From G963664935 sp963664935 (GTDB lineage Bacteria; Pseudomonadota; Gammaproteobacteria; Methylococcales; G963664935), in NCBI GenBank assembly GCA_963664935.2, contig CAXXSE010000006.1:868001-932000 (forward strand): a stretch of DNA of 64,000 bases. Reading direction: 5' to 3'. Shown here piece by piece: positions 35,827 to 46,122 of the stretch (its first letter is position 1; each line of letters opens with the position of its first letter). The notes beneath the pieces are model-generated. The model worked only from the letters and a program-made list of their open reading frames with translations, was not told the origin of the DNA and ran no database searches. Both the position numbers and the translations under genes were made by a program.

Positions 35827-35904
35827 GAATGACCGGTTTCCATCCAGGAGAGGCCCGTCGGGAAGTTCAGACGAACGTCCGCTTGATACTCAAAGCGGTC
35901 ATTC
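35827..35904. repeat. Intergenic inverted-repeat element (GAATGACCG type), copy 2
   Basis: Begins GAATGACCGGTTT and ends AAAGCGGTCATTC, 78 bp, with the same GAAGTTCAGACGAACGTCCG core as copy 1. Confidence 0.55.
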
Positions 35905-35985
35905 AGAAGCTTGCTTTCTGGAACTGGATTAACGTTTAATCTCACCCACCGACTTAGGAGGGCAGGTGGAGTACCGTGTTAGGAA

Positions 35986-36258
35986 TTAACGTCTCCAAAT
36001 ATAAGTGTCTTTCGGAAGTCCATCACGAATGGCAAGATTCCGAATTACTGTAGCCTCAGACTTCGAAATATAAGAGCCAATTAAAACCGAGTAATAACCT
36101 CCCCAGATGAATGCGTCGCCTACCTCGACGTTCCATCCTTTGCTCGCTAGTCTTGATGCTTGTGCTACCGCAGCTGCTTTATTCTTGTGAGAACCAGCGA
36201 TAACAAACCAGCCATTATCAAGGTTCCCCGTTAGTCCATACCAAAATCTAGTTAACAC
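35986..36258 (-). CDS. SPOR-like domain protein, possibly truncated
   Basis: 90 residues. NGWFVIAGSHKNKAAAVAQASRLASKGWNVEVG and YYSVLIGSYISKSEATVIRNLAIRDGLPKDTYIW form a SPOR-type repeat (beta-alpha-beta, twice) of the kind that binds peptidoglycan. SPOR domains normally follow a membrane anchor; here only the C-terminal domain remains, so the gene may be cut at its 5' end. Confidence 0.55.
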   Translation of the reverse strand: MLTRFWYGLTGNLDNGWFVIAGSHKNKAAAVAQASRLASKGWNVEVGDAFIWGGYYSVLIGSYISKSEATVIRNLAIRDGLPKDTYIWRR

Positions 36259-36434
36259 ACTTACGTTACTAAGCTTCCCCTTGGGAACTGTGTCTTTAGC
36301 ATATACATTCGCAACTCGGCAGTCGTGAGTTAACAGCGAGAAAAGCGGGGCAAAACTACCCTCTCCATCGTAGTATGTTTGATGAAAAATTTTGAAGATC
36401 GCAGAGAATTAGAGCATAGAACGCCTCATTCAGT

Positions 36435-37876
36435 TTAATCGTCATCTATTTCATCGGAAACAGCCATCAAGCGGGCACGGATCTGTTGAATCATGCCATT
36501 TTCCTCAAGTCGAAAGAATTGTTTGAGGAACAATGGCGCTAAAATTTGCTTGACGGTTTTCTCCGATGGCAAATCACGCGATTGAGTGCGAAGATAAAGC
36601 GAGTGCTCAGACCAAATCGTATCTTGATACTGGAGCGCAATCAATTGCATTAACCCCAAGGCAATGGAGGCACAGAGCACGAAGATTTCATAGGCTCGCC
36701 AGCACGCTTGAACGGTATGAATATCCTGGGGCTGTGGGGCTTTGAGAAGACGATTGGAAAAGGGGCGTCTAGAATGTTTTGGCAATTTTTTAGTCCAAAA
36801 ACGAAATTTAAAGGCGCCGATCACATGCTTTAACATCGCGAACATGATTTCAATGCGGGTTCTAGCACAATACAGTTCAACGGCATCAATGGCTGACAGC
36901 GTTAAATCGGAACTCATTAGAACCATTGGGCCTTTTGAGGTGACGGCGAGAATAAATAACACCTGATCAGCGATGGGCCGCCATAACAGTGTAAGCGTCA
37001 TAACCCGGATGGATTCGGTTTTACCGTAGACTTGACAGGTCACCGTCTCAAACAAATGAAGGTGGTCGAAGCATTCTCTTAAACACACTTTCTCGCATAG
37101 AGCGGCTGAGGTCCGGGTCGAGAGGCGGGTTTCGGTGGCGCGGGGAAATAACCCACATAGTTATTCTTGGCTTTGACCAGCACCTCAACCCACCGCGCCT
37201 GATGCTGGATTGAATAATAGTGGCAAGCTCGAAATACGCCCCCGGTTGAAAAAAAGGCATCCAACACCAAATAACACAGACAGTGATTCGTCACCGCAAA
37301 ATGAATCGCCATGGCCACCAAGCGGTCGGTGAGCTTGATCCGACATGGATTATCGCGCTCGTCGTTCAACCCTAAATGAGCCCATCCCTGATGAATTTGA
37401 AGCTGCAAAGGACAACAAAAACAAGCGGATAACGACCCGATCAAGATGCCAATGCTGCCCCAACATTGGGCCCGAAAATAGCCGGGTTTCGTTTGCGTCT
37501 CCGATGACTCGTGCATCGATACCACGCCGGGCATCTTGCGTCCATCTTTGATCACCGCGGTATGGTCACCCAGAAGTATCGCTCGTCCAGCTACTTCAAC
37601 GGATTTTCCTTGGCGATTCACAAAATCTTGCCAAGCATCGAGCAACGCCCCATAGACATACGCTTTGGATCTAAAAAAACGGAGCAAGCGGTAATAACCA
37701 AGTTCATCTAATAGCCAGAAACGACACAACGACGTCACGCCGATCATTTCTCCTGCCCCCATAAATCCAATCACAATGGCGCAGAACAACAACCAAGTAC
37801 TCGATCTGGAAAAAACGCTTTGAAAGCTTTCTAAACTCTGAGAAATATACTGTTGCACGGGGTCTCCTCCTTCCAT
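36435..37876 (-). pseudogene. IS4-type DDE transposase with frameshift
   Basis: The first 260 codons (37876 to about 37090) include ILLGDHTAVIKDGRKMPGVV (first Asp region) and CYLVLDAFFSTGGVF (second Asp). One base is missing near 37085 (PLYARKCV should read PLYGEKVCLRECF), and the remainder (FDHLHLFETVTCQVYG, ELYCARTRIEIMFAMLKH, the Y-x2-R-x3-E signature) follows in another frame. Total about 480 residues. Inverted repeats were not found by eye. The IS is dead unless the shift is an error. Confidence 0.75.
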
Positions 37877-38082
37877 CTGTACTTCTACAAAAAAAAGAAG
37901 GATCCGTGTTTTTTTAGCAAATGTCTAGTCGTAATTATCGATTTCTATTTTCTACACTACTCATCTTTTATGAACACCAGTGGGCAATCTTAAAGCGCAG
38001 AGCTATCAATGGGTGATAAGACTTTCTTCCGTTGGTCGAGGTGACACATCGAAAAAATGAATTCAGGGCCTGAATAGTTACG

Positions 38083-38508
38083 TCAAATCGGATAGAACTC
38101 GTGACTGACGAGATTCGCAATAAGGAAACAAAAATTAATTGTCGAATCCACAGTCGACACTAGACCAGGGTTGATGTCTTTAGCTTGAAGTTGTTGTATC
38201 TGATCGCGGGCAATTAGAAGTTCTTTGTTTGCGTCTTTTAGTTTTGATCCAGATTGGATGCCTACTATCAACGCGGGTGCCATGATTCCAAGCTGAAATG
38301 CCTTTAGAATATTTAACTCTTGATTGACCCGCACAACGATGGCACCAAGCGTCATTAAGATAATGGCCTTGACGCAATACCCAAGAAATACAATCGGATC
38401 AAAATCTTTAATCAGAGATGCAGGATCAATAGTCAACGTTTCGGTGAGCACAGTTACGGCCCCGGCGATCGCCCCCCAAGCCATTGCTTCTTTCTGACCT
38501 GCCATCAT
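38083..38508 (-). CDS. Small membrane-associated protein, unknown
   Basis: 141 residues (140 from the second ATG). Two or three hydrophobic helices (AWGAIAGAVTVLTETL, FLGYCVKAIILMTLGAIVVRV, LGIMAPALIVGIQSG), then a soluble helix (LKDANKELLIARDQIQQLQAK) that could be a coiled coil, and a further hydrophobic tail. Found often as a lone gene near IS elements; no family recognised. Confidence 0.6.
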   Translation of the reverse strand: MMAGQKEAMAWGAIAGAVTVLTETLTIDPASLIKDFDPIVFLGYCVKAIILMTLGAIVVRVNQELNILKAFQLGIMAPALIVGIQSGSKLKDANKELLIARDQIQQLQAKDINPGLVSTVDSTINFCFLIANLVSHEFYPI

Positions 38509-39046
38509 TATCGCTCTATTCCAATTAAGTTATTCCAGTTTCTGGATATCTTGACACCATTCATTGATCGTTGACAACAATAGAGTTGGTTTCTAGCTAT
38601 TTTCTAGGAGGATAACACGACAATTACGCATGATATACGGCACCAGCATAGCGCCAGTTGATAGCTATACCCGAGGATTGATAACCAACTCAACGAATGA
38701 CCGCACCTGGCCGAAGGCGGGAATTCGACGGGATTTTCTGAATGGCTGCTTCGAAGCAATTACCAGCCGGTCGAGAAATTTAAGCGAATGTCTTTACCAT
38801 ACTCATTGCGGTCATTAAAATATTCTAAACGGAAGGCAATTGCCAACTCACTCTGGACACTGGAGAAGAAACAAAATTATCTTTGGATACTGACACTTTA
38901 GGTTGCAAACGAGAAGGTGGTACGATCATTGATCTGCGCAAAGCCACGCGAACTTGAACCCCCTTAAAAAGAATATAGGTTGGGATTACGATTAATTAAG
39001 TGGGGGTGAAATTTAATTTTCCCTAGAAGGGGTATATGCTTCCTTC
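38509..39046. other. Intergenic region with repeat copy 3
   Basis: No gene. The element at 38695-38816 starts GAATGACCGCACC and ends TGCGGTCATT, 122 bp, longer than copies 1 and 2 and more diverged. The stretch 38820-39040 holds nothing recognisable; a likely promoter for endA is AT-rich DNA near 38990-39020. Confidence 0.45.
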
Positions 39047-39686
39047 ATGCATATCACTATTTCAAACATCTTCCTGGCTATCATTGTAATGGTTAGCGCG
39101 ACAACGATATTGGCTTCACCACCCCAATCTTTTTCGCAGGCAAAGAAAGTCATTAATAAGATTTTTCAAGGTCACCAGACCACCTTTTACTGTGGCTGTA
39201 ATTACAGTAAGGTTGACGGCAAACTTCGCGTGGAACTTTGTTTCCTGTGGCTACCAGGTTCGTAAAAATGAAAATCGAGCTAAGCGGGTGGAATGGGAAC
39301 ATGTGGTGCCCGCATGGTGGTTGGGTCATCAGCTACAGTGTTGGCAAGATGGGGGCAGGCCGAATTGCCGGAAGACTGATAAAACGTTTCGATTAGCTGA
39401 AGCGGACGTCAGAAATTTGGTTCCCGCTATTGGGGAGGTAAATGGTGATCGCTCGAACTTTCGTTTTGGCATGCTTGAAGGTGAAGCAAAGCAATATAGC
39501 AAATGCGACTTTGAGGTTGATTGTAAAGCGAGGGTTGCTGAGCCCCGTCCTGAAGTGCGTGGCGACATTGCTCGTACCTACATTTATATGGCTGATAAAT
39601 ATAAGATCAGGCTTAGCATGCAGCAGCGCAGATTATTTGATACTTGGAGCAAGCAAGACCCTATAGATTCTTGGGAGCGCGAATAA
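39047..39686 (+). pseudogene. endA: Periplasmic endonuclease I with frameshift
   Basis: Signal peptide MHITISNIFLAIIVMVSATTILASPP, then FSQAKKVINKIFQGHQTTFYCGCNYS. Near 39225 a one-base shift is needed to reach FVSCGYQVRKNENRAKRVEWEHVVPAWW, the active-site region, followed by NLVPAIGEVNGDRSNFRFG and IARTYIYMADKY. Endonuclease I degrades DNA in the periplasm. The whole protein would be about 212 residues, as expected. It is convergent with the UvrD-like gene, 12 bp between stops. Confidence 0.88.
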
Positions 39687-39698
39687 ATTTCCAAATAG

Positions 39699-41771
39699 TC
39701 ACATCCGAAGATCGTCTAGAAACTCAGTTGCCGGGTCGATGCTCGTCACCAACAGGTAATCCCGTGCGCGGGTACAGGTAACGTACAATAGGTGGCGTTC
39801 TGTGTTATAGACCTCTTCTAAATCCGAGTCGTCAACCACTGTCTCAATCCGTTCCTGCAAGGGAATGACTTCATCGTCACAGGCCATTACCACCACTGCG
39901 CTAAATTCCAGGCCCTTGGCGAGATGCATGGTACTGATCGAAACGTATCCGCTGGCCATCTCAAGGTTCTCGTTGAGTACTTCGAAAGGTAGCCCGGCAT
40001 CCTCGACCGCGTCACGAGCACGATTGATTTCGTTTTCAGAACGAACGCATACACCGATTTCGTGGGGTAGCAACCCTTCACGGCTTCTATCCAACAACCA
40101 TTCACTAACCGTTTTGCATTCTTCTTCGACACTATCCAGAATCTGAATGTCCGGAGTCGGTCCGTTGAATACTGAAATGGTGCTACACCGTCCTTCGGTA
40201 TTACCATCTACGTCAGATACTTCTGGCCCCAGCAATTTATCAGCCTGCATTCTGATCTGGTGTGAAGTTCGATAATTGATGTGGAGGGTGCGGGAACGAC
40301 CGTGAATTTCCACGCCAAGTGATTTCCAGGAAAAGGGTTGTTGAAATATTCTTTGGCCTAAATCACCGGCAAAGAAGAGGCTATTTGGACGTTGACCTCC
40401 AAGAGCCGCGAGAAATCTCAACTGAGGAACACTAACATCTTGTGCTTCATCGACGATGGCAAAGTCAAAAGGTGGGCATTTCCGCTCCGCAATCTGATCG
40501 GATAATTGACTAAATAGGCCCGGATAAGTCATTAAACTTCGGTCCACCAGTTGTGAGCGGACACGATCAAAAATCGACCAAAGCACCGCGCGTTGAGGCT
40601 CTGGAAGGCGCGTCTTTCGACCTAACCGTTTGACGTCGCGATATGCTTCCCAGGTATCCAATTGCCATGCATCCACTACCTCTTTCCATTCCGTCGCCAA
40701 AAATCGCTGGCTGAACTTATGTCCACCTACTTCTCCGGCTGCTTCTGCCAAAAGTTGTCGTATTATTTCACTGGATACGATGTTGAGAGAGCCAAAGTGC
40801 AATTCATAGAGCCGGTGGCCAATGGCATTGATAGCATGGACTTCCAATCGTTCGCCAATACGCTGTTCGTTGCTGATTAATCGCCTCAATTTGGTTCTCA
40901 GTGCATTAGCCAGAATGTCGGAAAAAGTCGTAAGCAAAACTCTCGCATCGGGGTAATTACGTGCAAGAAAGACGGCCCGATGCAAGGCAACGATTGTTTT
41001 ACCCGTGCCCGCCGAACCCGAAACCCGCGCTGGTCCGTTGTAGTCCTTTTCCACCCACTGACGCTGCGCCGTATGAAGGAAAATGGTCCATTTCTCCCAG
41101 GGGTATTCCAGAGCACGCTCAAGTTCTTTGACATTTTTCATCACCCGGAAGTGGCGCTGTGCATCGGGATGTTCAAATGGATCAGCGCTTACATTTACGG
41201 GTTGAGCAATCTGCGGAGTACCACCCGTCGCCAATTCCAGAAGTGCTTCCGCTGCCTCACTTGGCAAATGCTCGGCCAATTCCAGCACGCTGTCTTCATC
41301 GGCCCTAAGTACATCATCCAACCATTCGGTTGGCACACCATAACTCAATAAATCGTTATCGGATATATCCGCGAATAGCAGTGGTTTCGATGGCGCTGGT
41401 TGTTCTGCTTCGACATACTTCGGGACGATAATTTCCCTGACCATCTCCCGCACTTCTACTATCTGCGCCGCCCCGGTCTTCGGATGGTTTTCCAGCTTGC
41501 GGCGTTCCGCCCAATGGTAAGCGGGGTCGTGGTGGTCGACATAACAAAGCAATAAACTCTTGTCCGTCTGGTGTACGATCAACCGAATATCTCGACTGAC
41601 TCGTACTGACCAGAAATTAGGGTCTTTTGCCCGATCGAGCTTGTGAAAACTCATTCCAGGATTGGTTGGGTTTAGTTGCAGATCGAACGCGGTGGTTTTT
41701 ACCGCTTTCTGCTCGTCACTAGTGAGTTTGGTGAGGCTATCAGTGAAGGTATCGGCAATTCGGAATTCCAT
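39699..41771 (-). CDS. UvrD/Rep-family helicase with N-terminal ParE/RelE-like domain
   Basis: 690 residues. The first 95 (FRIADTFTDSLTKLTSDEQKAV... FWSVRVSRDIRLIVHQTDKSLLLCYVDHHD) have the RelE/ParE toxin fold pattern. The SF1A helicase follows: Walker A GSAGTGKT (about 250), DFAIVDEAQDVS (motif II, about 440), HINYRTSHQIR (motif IV), STMHLAKGLEFSAVVV (motif V), YVTCTRARDYLLV (motif VI). It is the last gene of the restriction operon and starts on the stop of the preceding gene (TGATG). The fused toxin-like domain may tether the helicase to ribosomes or have lost activity. Frame intact. Confidence 0.88.
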   Translation of the reverse strand: MEFRIADTFTDSLTKLTSDEQKAVKTTAFDLQLNPTNPGMSFHKLDRAKDPNFWSVRVSRDIRLIVHQTDKSLLLCYVDHHDPAYHWAERRKLENHPKTGAAQIVEVREMVREIIVPKYVEAEQPAPSKPLLFADISDNDLLSYGVPTEWLDDVLRADEDSVLELAEHLPSEAAEALLELATGGTPQIAQPVNVSADPFEHPDAQRHFRVMKNVKELERALEYPWEKWTIFLHTAQRQWVEKDYNGPARVSGSAGTGKTIVALHRAVFLARNYPDARVLLTTFSDILANALRTKLRRLISNEQRIGERLEVHAINAIGHRLYELHFGSLNIVSSEIIRQLLAEAAGEVGGHKFSQRFLATEWKEVVDAWQLDTWEAYRDVKRLGRKTRLPEPQRAVLWSIFDRVRSQLVDRSLMTYPGLFSQLSDQIAERKCPPFDFAIVDEAQDVSVPQLRFLAALGGQRPNSLFFAGDLGQRIFQQPFSWKSLGVEIHGRSRTLHINYRTSHQIRMQADKLLGPEVSDVDGNTEGRCSTISVFNGPTPDIQILDSVEEECKTVSEWLLDRSREGLLPHEIGVCVRSENEINRARDAVEDAGLPFEVLNENLEMASGYVSISTMHLAKGLEFSAVVVMACDDEVIPLQERIETVVDDSDLEEVYNTERHLLYVTCTRARDYLLVTSIDPATEFLDDLRM

Positions 41772-42962
41772 CAGGCTTTTGCTTTTGGTTGTTGAATTGC
41801 GGCGACAACTGACCTGCCATCGGTTAGAACTGCCTCAACCAGCGTTTTCATGTGTGCAGTTGTTTCAGCATGAGCACCAATGTATCCAGCTCGGATCAAT
41901 TCCAGAAACGGACCTTGTCTCAGATAGCGTCCGGCTAAACTCTTGTAACTTATACGTACACCATTCTTGGGTCCCTTGAATTTTGGGTCATTACAGATTT
42001 TTTCAAAATGGTCAATAGGGGTGATTATACCGCCATTGCTAATCAATCCATTTCGTTTAACAAACTTCAAAAAGAACACTGCTGGATTCATACGATATTC
42101 ATGTGGTTTCGGCGACTGGTTTACTGCAAACGTTTTCATCCGGCCAATTTCATCATCAAGCTTTTGATTAGGTCGGTATATCCAGTCAGTGTCTTTATTA
42201 TCGTTTTGCACTGGTTCCAGCATCTTGTACTGGAGCATAACGATGTTTTCCTTGGTAATATTTAAGTAGATTAGATCAACGCCAAAACAATGCTCAAGCG
42301 AACGCCGGTTAGCTGTAAATACCTCCAGCTGGTCCACCCCTTGAACAAACAACGCACGCCCGGTAATGTCGCTTTGTACAAGGTCATATCCTGGAATTTG
42401 TCGGGCATCATGCTCAATCACTGAGTCTTCCATAATGCTGATTCTTGCAAGAGCAGATTCACGTCCAGCTACCAGCTCTAGAGAAAGAGCCTGATCATGC
42501 GAGGTTAGACCAAATGCCTTGAGTGCAGAAAGTACCGCATCTTTTTGCAATGCTGGAATTCCTTTAAACCGTCTAGGTGAAGATAGTGACTCGGAAACAG
42601 TCCGCATGCCACCGTGGTTGCTTTCAATTGATGCAAGTTTGCTACTAAGTTTGGGTGAGAGTTTAACTCCTTACATTAAGCCACCGGCTCTGCCGGTGCG
42701 ATGCAAATAGGCTCTGCCGTTCCAGCGTAAAGATTTGTTAAATTCACTTGGTCATCCGTCAAGGTAATAAGAAGAATTGGATCACGCATGGTGTGGGCAG
42801 CTTCAGGCCTTCCAACATAGTATGTGAACGTGCAAAGGTGAATTCGTTGAAACCACGCCGAGAATTACTCAACGACTCCCTCTCGGTGCCATTAAACCGC
42901 AATACGACAATCGGATTTTCTTCAACCAGGTGTTTCAGTCTATCCAGCCAAGGCGACTCCAT
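41771..42962 (-). pseudogene. Unknown restriction-operon gene split by an IS200 fragment
   Basis: The start (MESPWLDRLKHLVEENPIVVLRFNGTERES) is at 42962, overlapping the mod stop (TAATG). The reading is native to about LEGLKLPTP; then 121 bp of IS200 sequence (42668-42788) intervene. The native frame resumes as LSPKLSSKLASIESNHGGMRTVSESL and runs to 41771. The distal 278 codons include LEVFTANRRSLEHCFGVDLIYLN and RMNPAVFFLKFVKRNGL. No family recognised. It lies between mod and the helicase, so it is probably part of the same defence operon. Confidence 0.65.
42668..42788 (+). mobile_element. IS200 fragment (left end only, 121 bp)
   Basis: After TAAC (42664-42667) the element begins TCCTTACATTAAGCCACCGG and matches the reverse complement of 48632-48752 base for base up to CACGC at 42788. 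No transposase and no right end. Inserted in the unknown restriction-operon gene, in the opposite orientation to the remnant in res. Confidence 0.85.
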
Positions 42963-45754
42963 TATGCCACCCTAAACACCTTCATCACTTCGTCACCCAA
43001 GTGATTAATCACTTTCACCGCGATCCGACCCGACTCAGGTTTCTTGAAAGATCGCGAGGTATCGCTATTGAGGGTGGCCCAGGCATCTTCATTAATCTCG
43101 GCTTTGAGGGTAATCTTGAGTGATTTGTAGGGATCATTCGCGCCAAGAAAGTAAGCGTGGCGGACGAAGAAGCTCTCTTCGTTGTAGTCGGTGTCGATGA
43201 ACCAGCAGGCGATACCATCGGCGCCGTCGCTGCGGACTTCGCCGGTGTTGGGGTGGAAGACATCCACGCCGTTGACCTTGACCTGAATCTGTCCGTCTTC
43301 TGCGTCGATGATATCGATGTCGGGTTCACCGAAGATAACGAACAGATTGCCCTTGCCGGTATTCTTCAGGTCGTCCGCCATGTGCAGATCGGCGTTCATC
43401 CTCGCCTTGAGAACGGGGATACGGCCAAGCTTGTCGAACTCCGATGAGTGGGCGTCGTAGTTGAATGCGCAGGAGATAAGTACGTCAAAGTCGGCGTCAC
43501 CTGCCTCACGCGCGGCGGCCACCAGATCGGGCCGGGATACCGTACCGAATTCCGGGCCGATGAATATGCCAGCACGTTTCTCGGTCCCGGATTCTTCATA
43601 ACGACCTTCCGCACAGATCAGTTCACCTGGCCATGGCGTTAGTGAGATGAAATCGATCTTGTCTTCCTTGTGGGCTTGCTGCACACCAGCAGTCTTGAGG
43701 TTTTCCAGGATCATCTGGACGAAATCCCGCTCCTCGCCATAGCCATCCTGAGATTCCGCTACTCCGTCTATCAGTTCATCGTTTTCATCTACCCCCAGTA
43801 CTCGATGAGGGGAGAGGCTCTCCACGGTGAACGGTCCGGCAACCCGTACCTTTTTCTTATCCACATAGGGTTTGTCGTAGAGGTATTCGGAGTCGGCCTT
43901 GGCGGCAATAGAGGCGTCGATTTCTTTTTGTCGGGCGATGCGATGTTCCCACCATTGCTTGTGAAGCTGAACCGCTAATTCACGCGAATCGACGCGAATG
44001 TCGGTAGCGAGTTCGCGGGGGATTTCCCATTCCTCCCATGTCTCACCCAGTGCTTGGTTGAGTTGTATGCGCAGGGGTTCCAGCTTTTCCTGAAATTTCT
44101 CCCAGATTACATCGATCTCGGTGTTGTTGGCGATGGATTTAAGCATGATGTGTGGTACACGTTCGTAAACAAACCCCTGACGGATGTTGTCGTACGTGGG
44201 TGTGTCGGAAGTGACCATGCGAGTAATTTCCGCTTCCTTTTGTTGCCCTTCCCGACTATCAGCAAGTAGATAGTACGAATAGCGAGCACCCATAATTCGG
44301 GTACGGGCCAAAGCAAGAGCAACACGAGACGTATCAATCGTGATCCAGCGGCGACCCCACTGCTCAGCAACATAGGCAGTTGTACCGGAACCACAAGTTG
44401 GATCAAGCACCAAGTCTCCCGGATTCGTACACATTAGAATGCAGCGACTGATAACCTTTTGATTGGTTTGGACCACGTAGATTTTCGACTCGCTGTATCC
44501 GCCTTGCGCTGTATCTAGCCACGTGTCGGATACTGGAAAGTACGGAAAATCATTAGCGTATCGACGAAAGCTCAATGTCGCTCCGTACGCTTCAAGCCGA
44601 TCTGCAAGTCCCAGTCGGGCCACACCTAGTATGCTGGTCTTCCAATGCCCTTTTCCCGGCGAATAATATTTGTCGTTAAACGCGAGCGGCTTTGATGTTG
44701 CCTCATTCGTATCTGGTGACGTGAGAGGTGATCTACGGTAAATCATTGCGTCTTCTGGCAAATATCGCTCCGGATTTAATCGCTCTTCCCTTGTCATTCT
44801 TCGGAAATCATGTTGGGTTCTAATGTAATCGTAATTGACCCATTTGAATCCTTCTCGCGCTTGGAACATTGTGTTAAACCGAGTTTGCGATCGATTTTTT
44901 CCATACCAAAGGATGAAGTCGTTCGTTGTCGGTAGCAGGTCGCCCGACTGCGTTGTCGTCTTGCGGAAGATAATTTGACCACAAAAGTTGTCCTCGCCGA
45001 ACACTTCTCCCAGGAGTGACCGCACCCGATGCACATTCTCATCCCCAATCTGCACAAAAACAGACCCCGAATCCGTCAACAAATCCCGCGCTACCGTCAG
45101 CCGATCCCGCAAATACGTCAGATAAGAATGAACCCCATCCCGCCAAGTATCCCTAAACGCCTTGACCTGCTCCGGCTCCCGTGTAATGTGATCGGCTTTC
45201 CCATCCTTCACATCCCGACTGGTCGTCGACCACTGGAAATTGGAATTAAATTTGATCCCATACGGCGGATCGATATAGATACATTGCACCTTCCCTCGCA
45301 ATCCCTCCCGCTCAGCCAGTGACGCCATCACCTGCAAACTATCCCCCAGGATCATCCTATTCGTCCAGTTGGCATCGTGCTGGTAAAACTCGGTTTTGGC
45401 ACCCTCATCCGGCACACCATTGAAGTCCGCAAAGAGGTCTGCCTGAGGTTCTGCCTCGGCCTGATCAGCCTCGGTGCGGCGAAGCAGATCATCAATCAAC
45501 ACCTTGGGATGAACCTTCTCCTGGATATACAGCGGCGGAGCATGAACTACCAGCTCGGACCAGTCCTGTTCATCCTTACCTCGCCAGACGAGTTGCGGGT
45601 CAAGATCACGGTTCCGGCGTTCGTATGCCACGCGGACCGGGCTTTGTTCCTCTTTCTGCATCACCGACTGGTATTCCGCAGTCGGAATATTCTTGCGCGA
45701 CGCTTCCTCGTGCGTGAGGGTTTCGACGGTCTTTTGGGTTTGTTTCTTTGCCAT
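42962..45754 (-). CDS. mod: Type III-like adenine DNA methyltransferase (Mod)
   Basis: 930 residues. CIYIDPPYGIKFNSNFQW (about residues 156-173) holds the catalytic DPPY; DLVLDPTCGSGTTAYVAEQWGRRWI (about 452) is the SAM-binding FxGxG equivalent, so the beta-class order (DPPY first) is used. The long C-terminus probably contains target recognition. It would methylate adenine at the site cut by Res. The gene pairs with res upstream, with RBS CAGGAAC before the ATG. The frame is intact, so host protection may outlast the broken nuclease. Confidence 0.9.
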   Translation of the reverse strand: MAKKQTQKTVETLTHEEASRKNIPTAEYQSVMQKEEQSPVRVAYERRNRDLDPQLVWRGKDEQDWSELVVHAPPLYIQEKVHPKVLIDDLLRRTEADQAEAEPQADLFADFNGVPDEGAKTEFYQHDANWTNRMILGDSLQVMASLAEREGLRGKVQCIYIDPPYGIKFNSNFQWSTTSRDVKDGKADHITREPEQVKAFRDTWRDGVHSYLTYLRDRLTVARDLLTDSGSVFVQIGDENVHRVRSLLGEVFGEDNFCGQIIFRKTTTQSGDLLPTTNDFILWYGKNRSQTRFNTMFQAREGFKWVNYDYIRTQHDFRRMTREERLNPERYLPEDAMIYRRSPLTSPDTNEATSKPLAFNDKYYSPGKGHWKTSILGVARLGLADRLEAYGATLSFRRYANDFPYFPVSDTWLDTAQGGYSESKIYVVQTNQKVISRCILMCTNPGDLVLDPTCGSGTTAYVAEQWGRRWITIDTSRVALALARTRIMGARYSYYLLADSREGQQKEAEITRMVTSDTPTYDNIRQGFVYERVPHIMLKSIANNTEIDVIWEKFQEKLEPLRIQLNQALGETWEEWEIPRELATDIRVDSRELAVQLHKQWWEHRIARQKEIDASIAAKADSEYLYDKPYVDKKKVRVAGPFTVESLSPHRVLGVDENDELIDGVAESQDGYGEERDFVQMILENLKTAGVQQAHKEDKIDFISLTPWPGELICAEGRYEESGTEKRAGIFIGPEFGTVSRPDLVAAAREAGDADFDVLISCAFNYDAHSSEFDKLGRIPVLKARMNADLHMADDLKNTGKGNLFVIFGEPDIDIIDAEDGQIQVKVNGVDVFHPNTGEVRSDGADGIACWFIDTDYNEESFFVRHAYFLGANDPYKSLKITLKAEINEDAWATLNSDTSRSFKKPESGRIAVKVINHLGDEVMKVFRVA

Positions 45755-45770
45755 GTTGTTCCTGTTTTTT

Positions 45771-45808
45771 GAACCGCTAATGGACGCGAATGAACACTAA
45801 TAAAAGAC
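45771..45808 (+). repeat. Inverted copy of the GxxExxY gene start
   Basis: GAACCGCTAATGGACGCGAA continuing to AAAGAC resembles the first 40 bp of the GxxExxY coding sequence (46079-46119 read on minus: GAACCGCTAATAAACGCCAA...AAAGAC). The copy lies on the other strand after the end of that gene, so the gene is bracketed by an inverted repeat. Confidence 0.5.
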
Positions 45809-45825
45809 GTTTAAATTCGCGTACA

Positions 45826-46122
45826 TTACCGTTCATTCGTGATTCTTTCGATCGTTTTCGTATCTACAACGATCTGATTAAAACAGATCAAATCAGGAAT
45901 GTATTCACCAACCTTGATTGACTTATATGTCACATCAAACCTGGGTTGCTGTTTGAACGGGACACCTTGTAATCCAAATTCCACAACCAAAGCATTCTCA
46001 TAAGGCTTTTCCAGCAACCCGTGCCCCAATACATTCAAGACCTCCATAGCACAACCAACAATCTGATGAGCTTCTGTCTTTAATAACAATTCGTGTTTAT
46101 TGGCGTTTATTAGCGGTTCCAA
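45826..46122 (-). CDS. GxxExxY protein, C-terminally shortened
   Basis: 98 residues; GLLEKPYENALVVEF contains the G-x2-E-x2-Y signature and YIPDLICFNQIVVDTKTIE a PD-(D/E)xK-like strand pair (PD...D-x-K). Usual length is about 125; the frame ends ERITNER-stop where ERITDHERGQML... is common, so about 30 residues are missing. It overlaps the res stop by 26 bp. Related genes are common next to restriction and LPS loci and behave like mobile inserts. Function unknown; a nuclease-like fold is inferred. Confidence 0.75.
   Translation of the reverse strand: MEPLINANKHELLLKTEAHQIVGCAMEVLNVLGHGLLEKPYENALVVEFGLQGVPFKQQPRFDVTYKSIKVGEYIPDLICFNQIVVDTKTIERITNER

Noticed and set aside
42759..42962. Independent small gene after mod
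   Set aside because: Its last residues are translated IS200 sequence; it is the 5' piece of the split gene.
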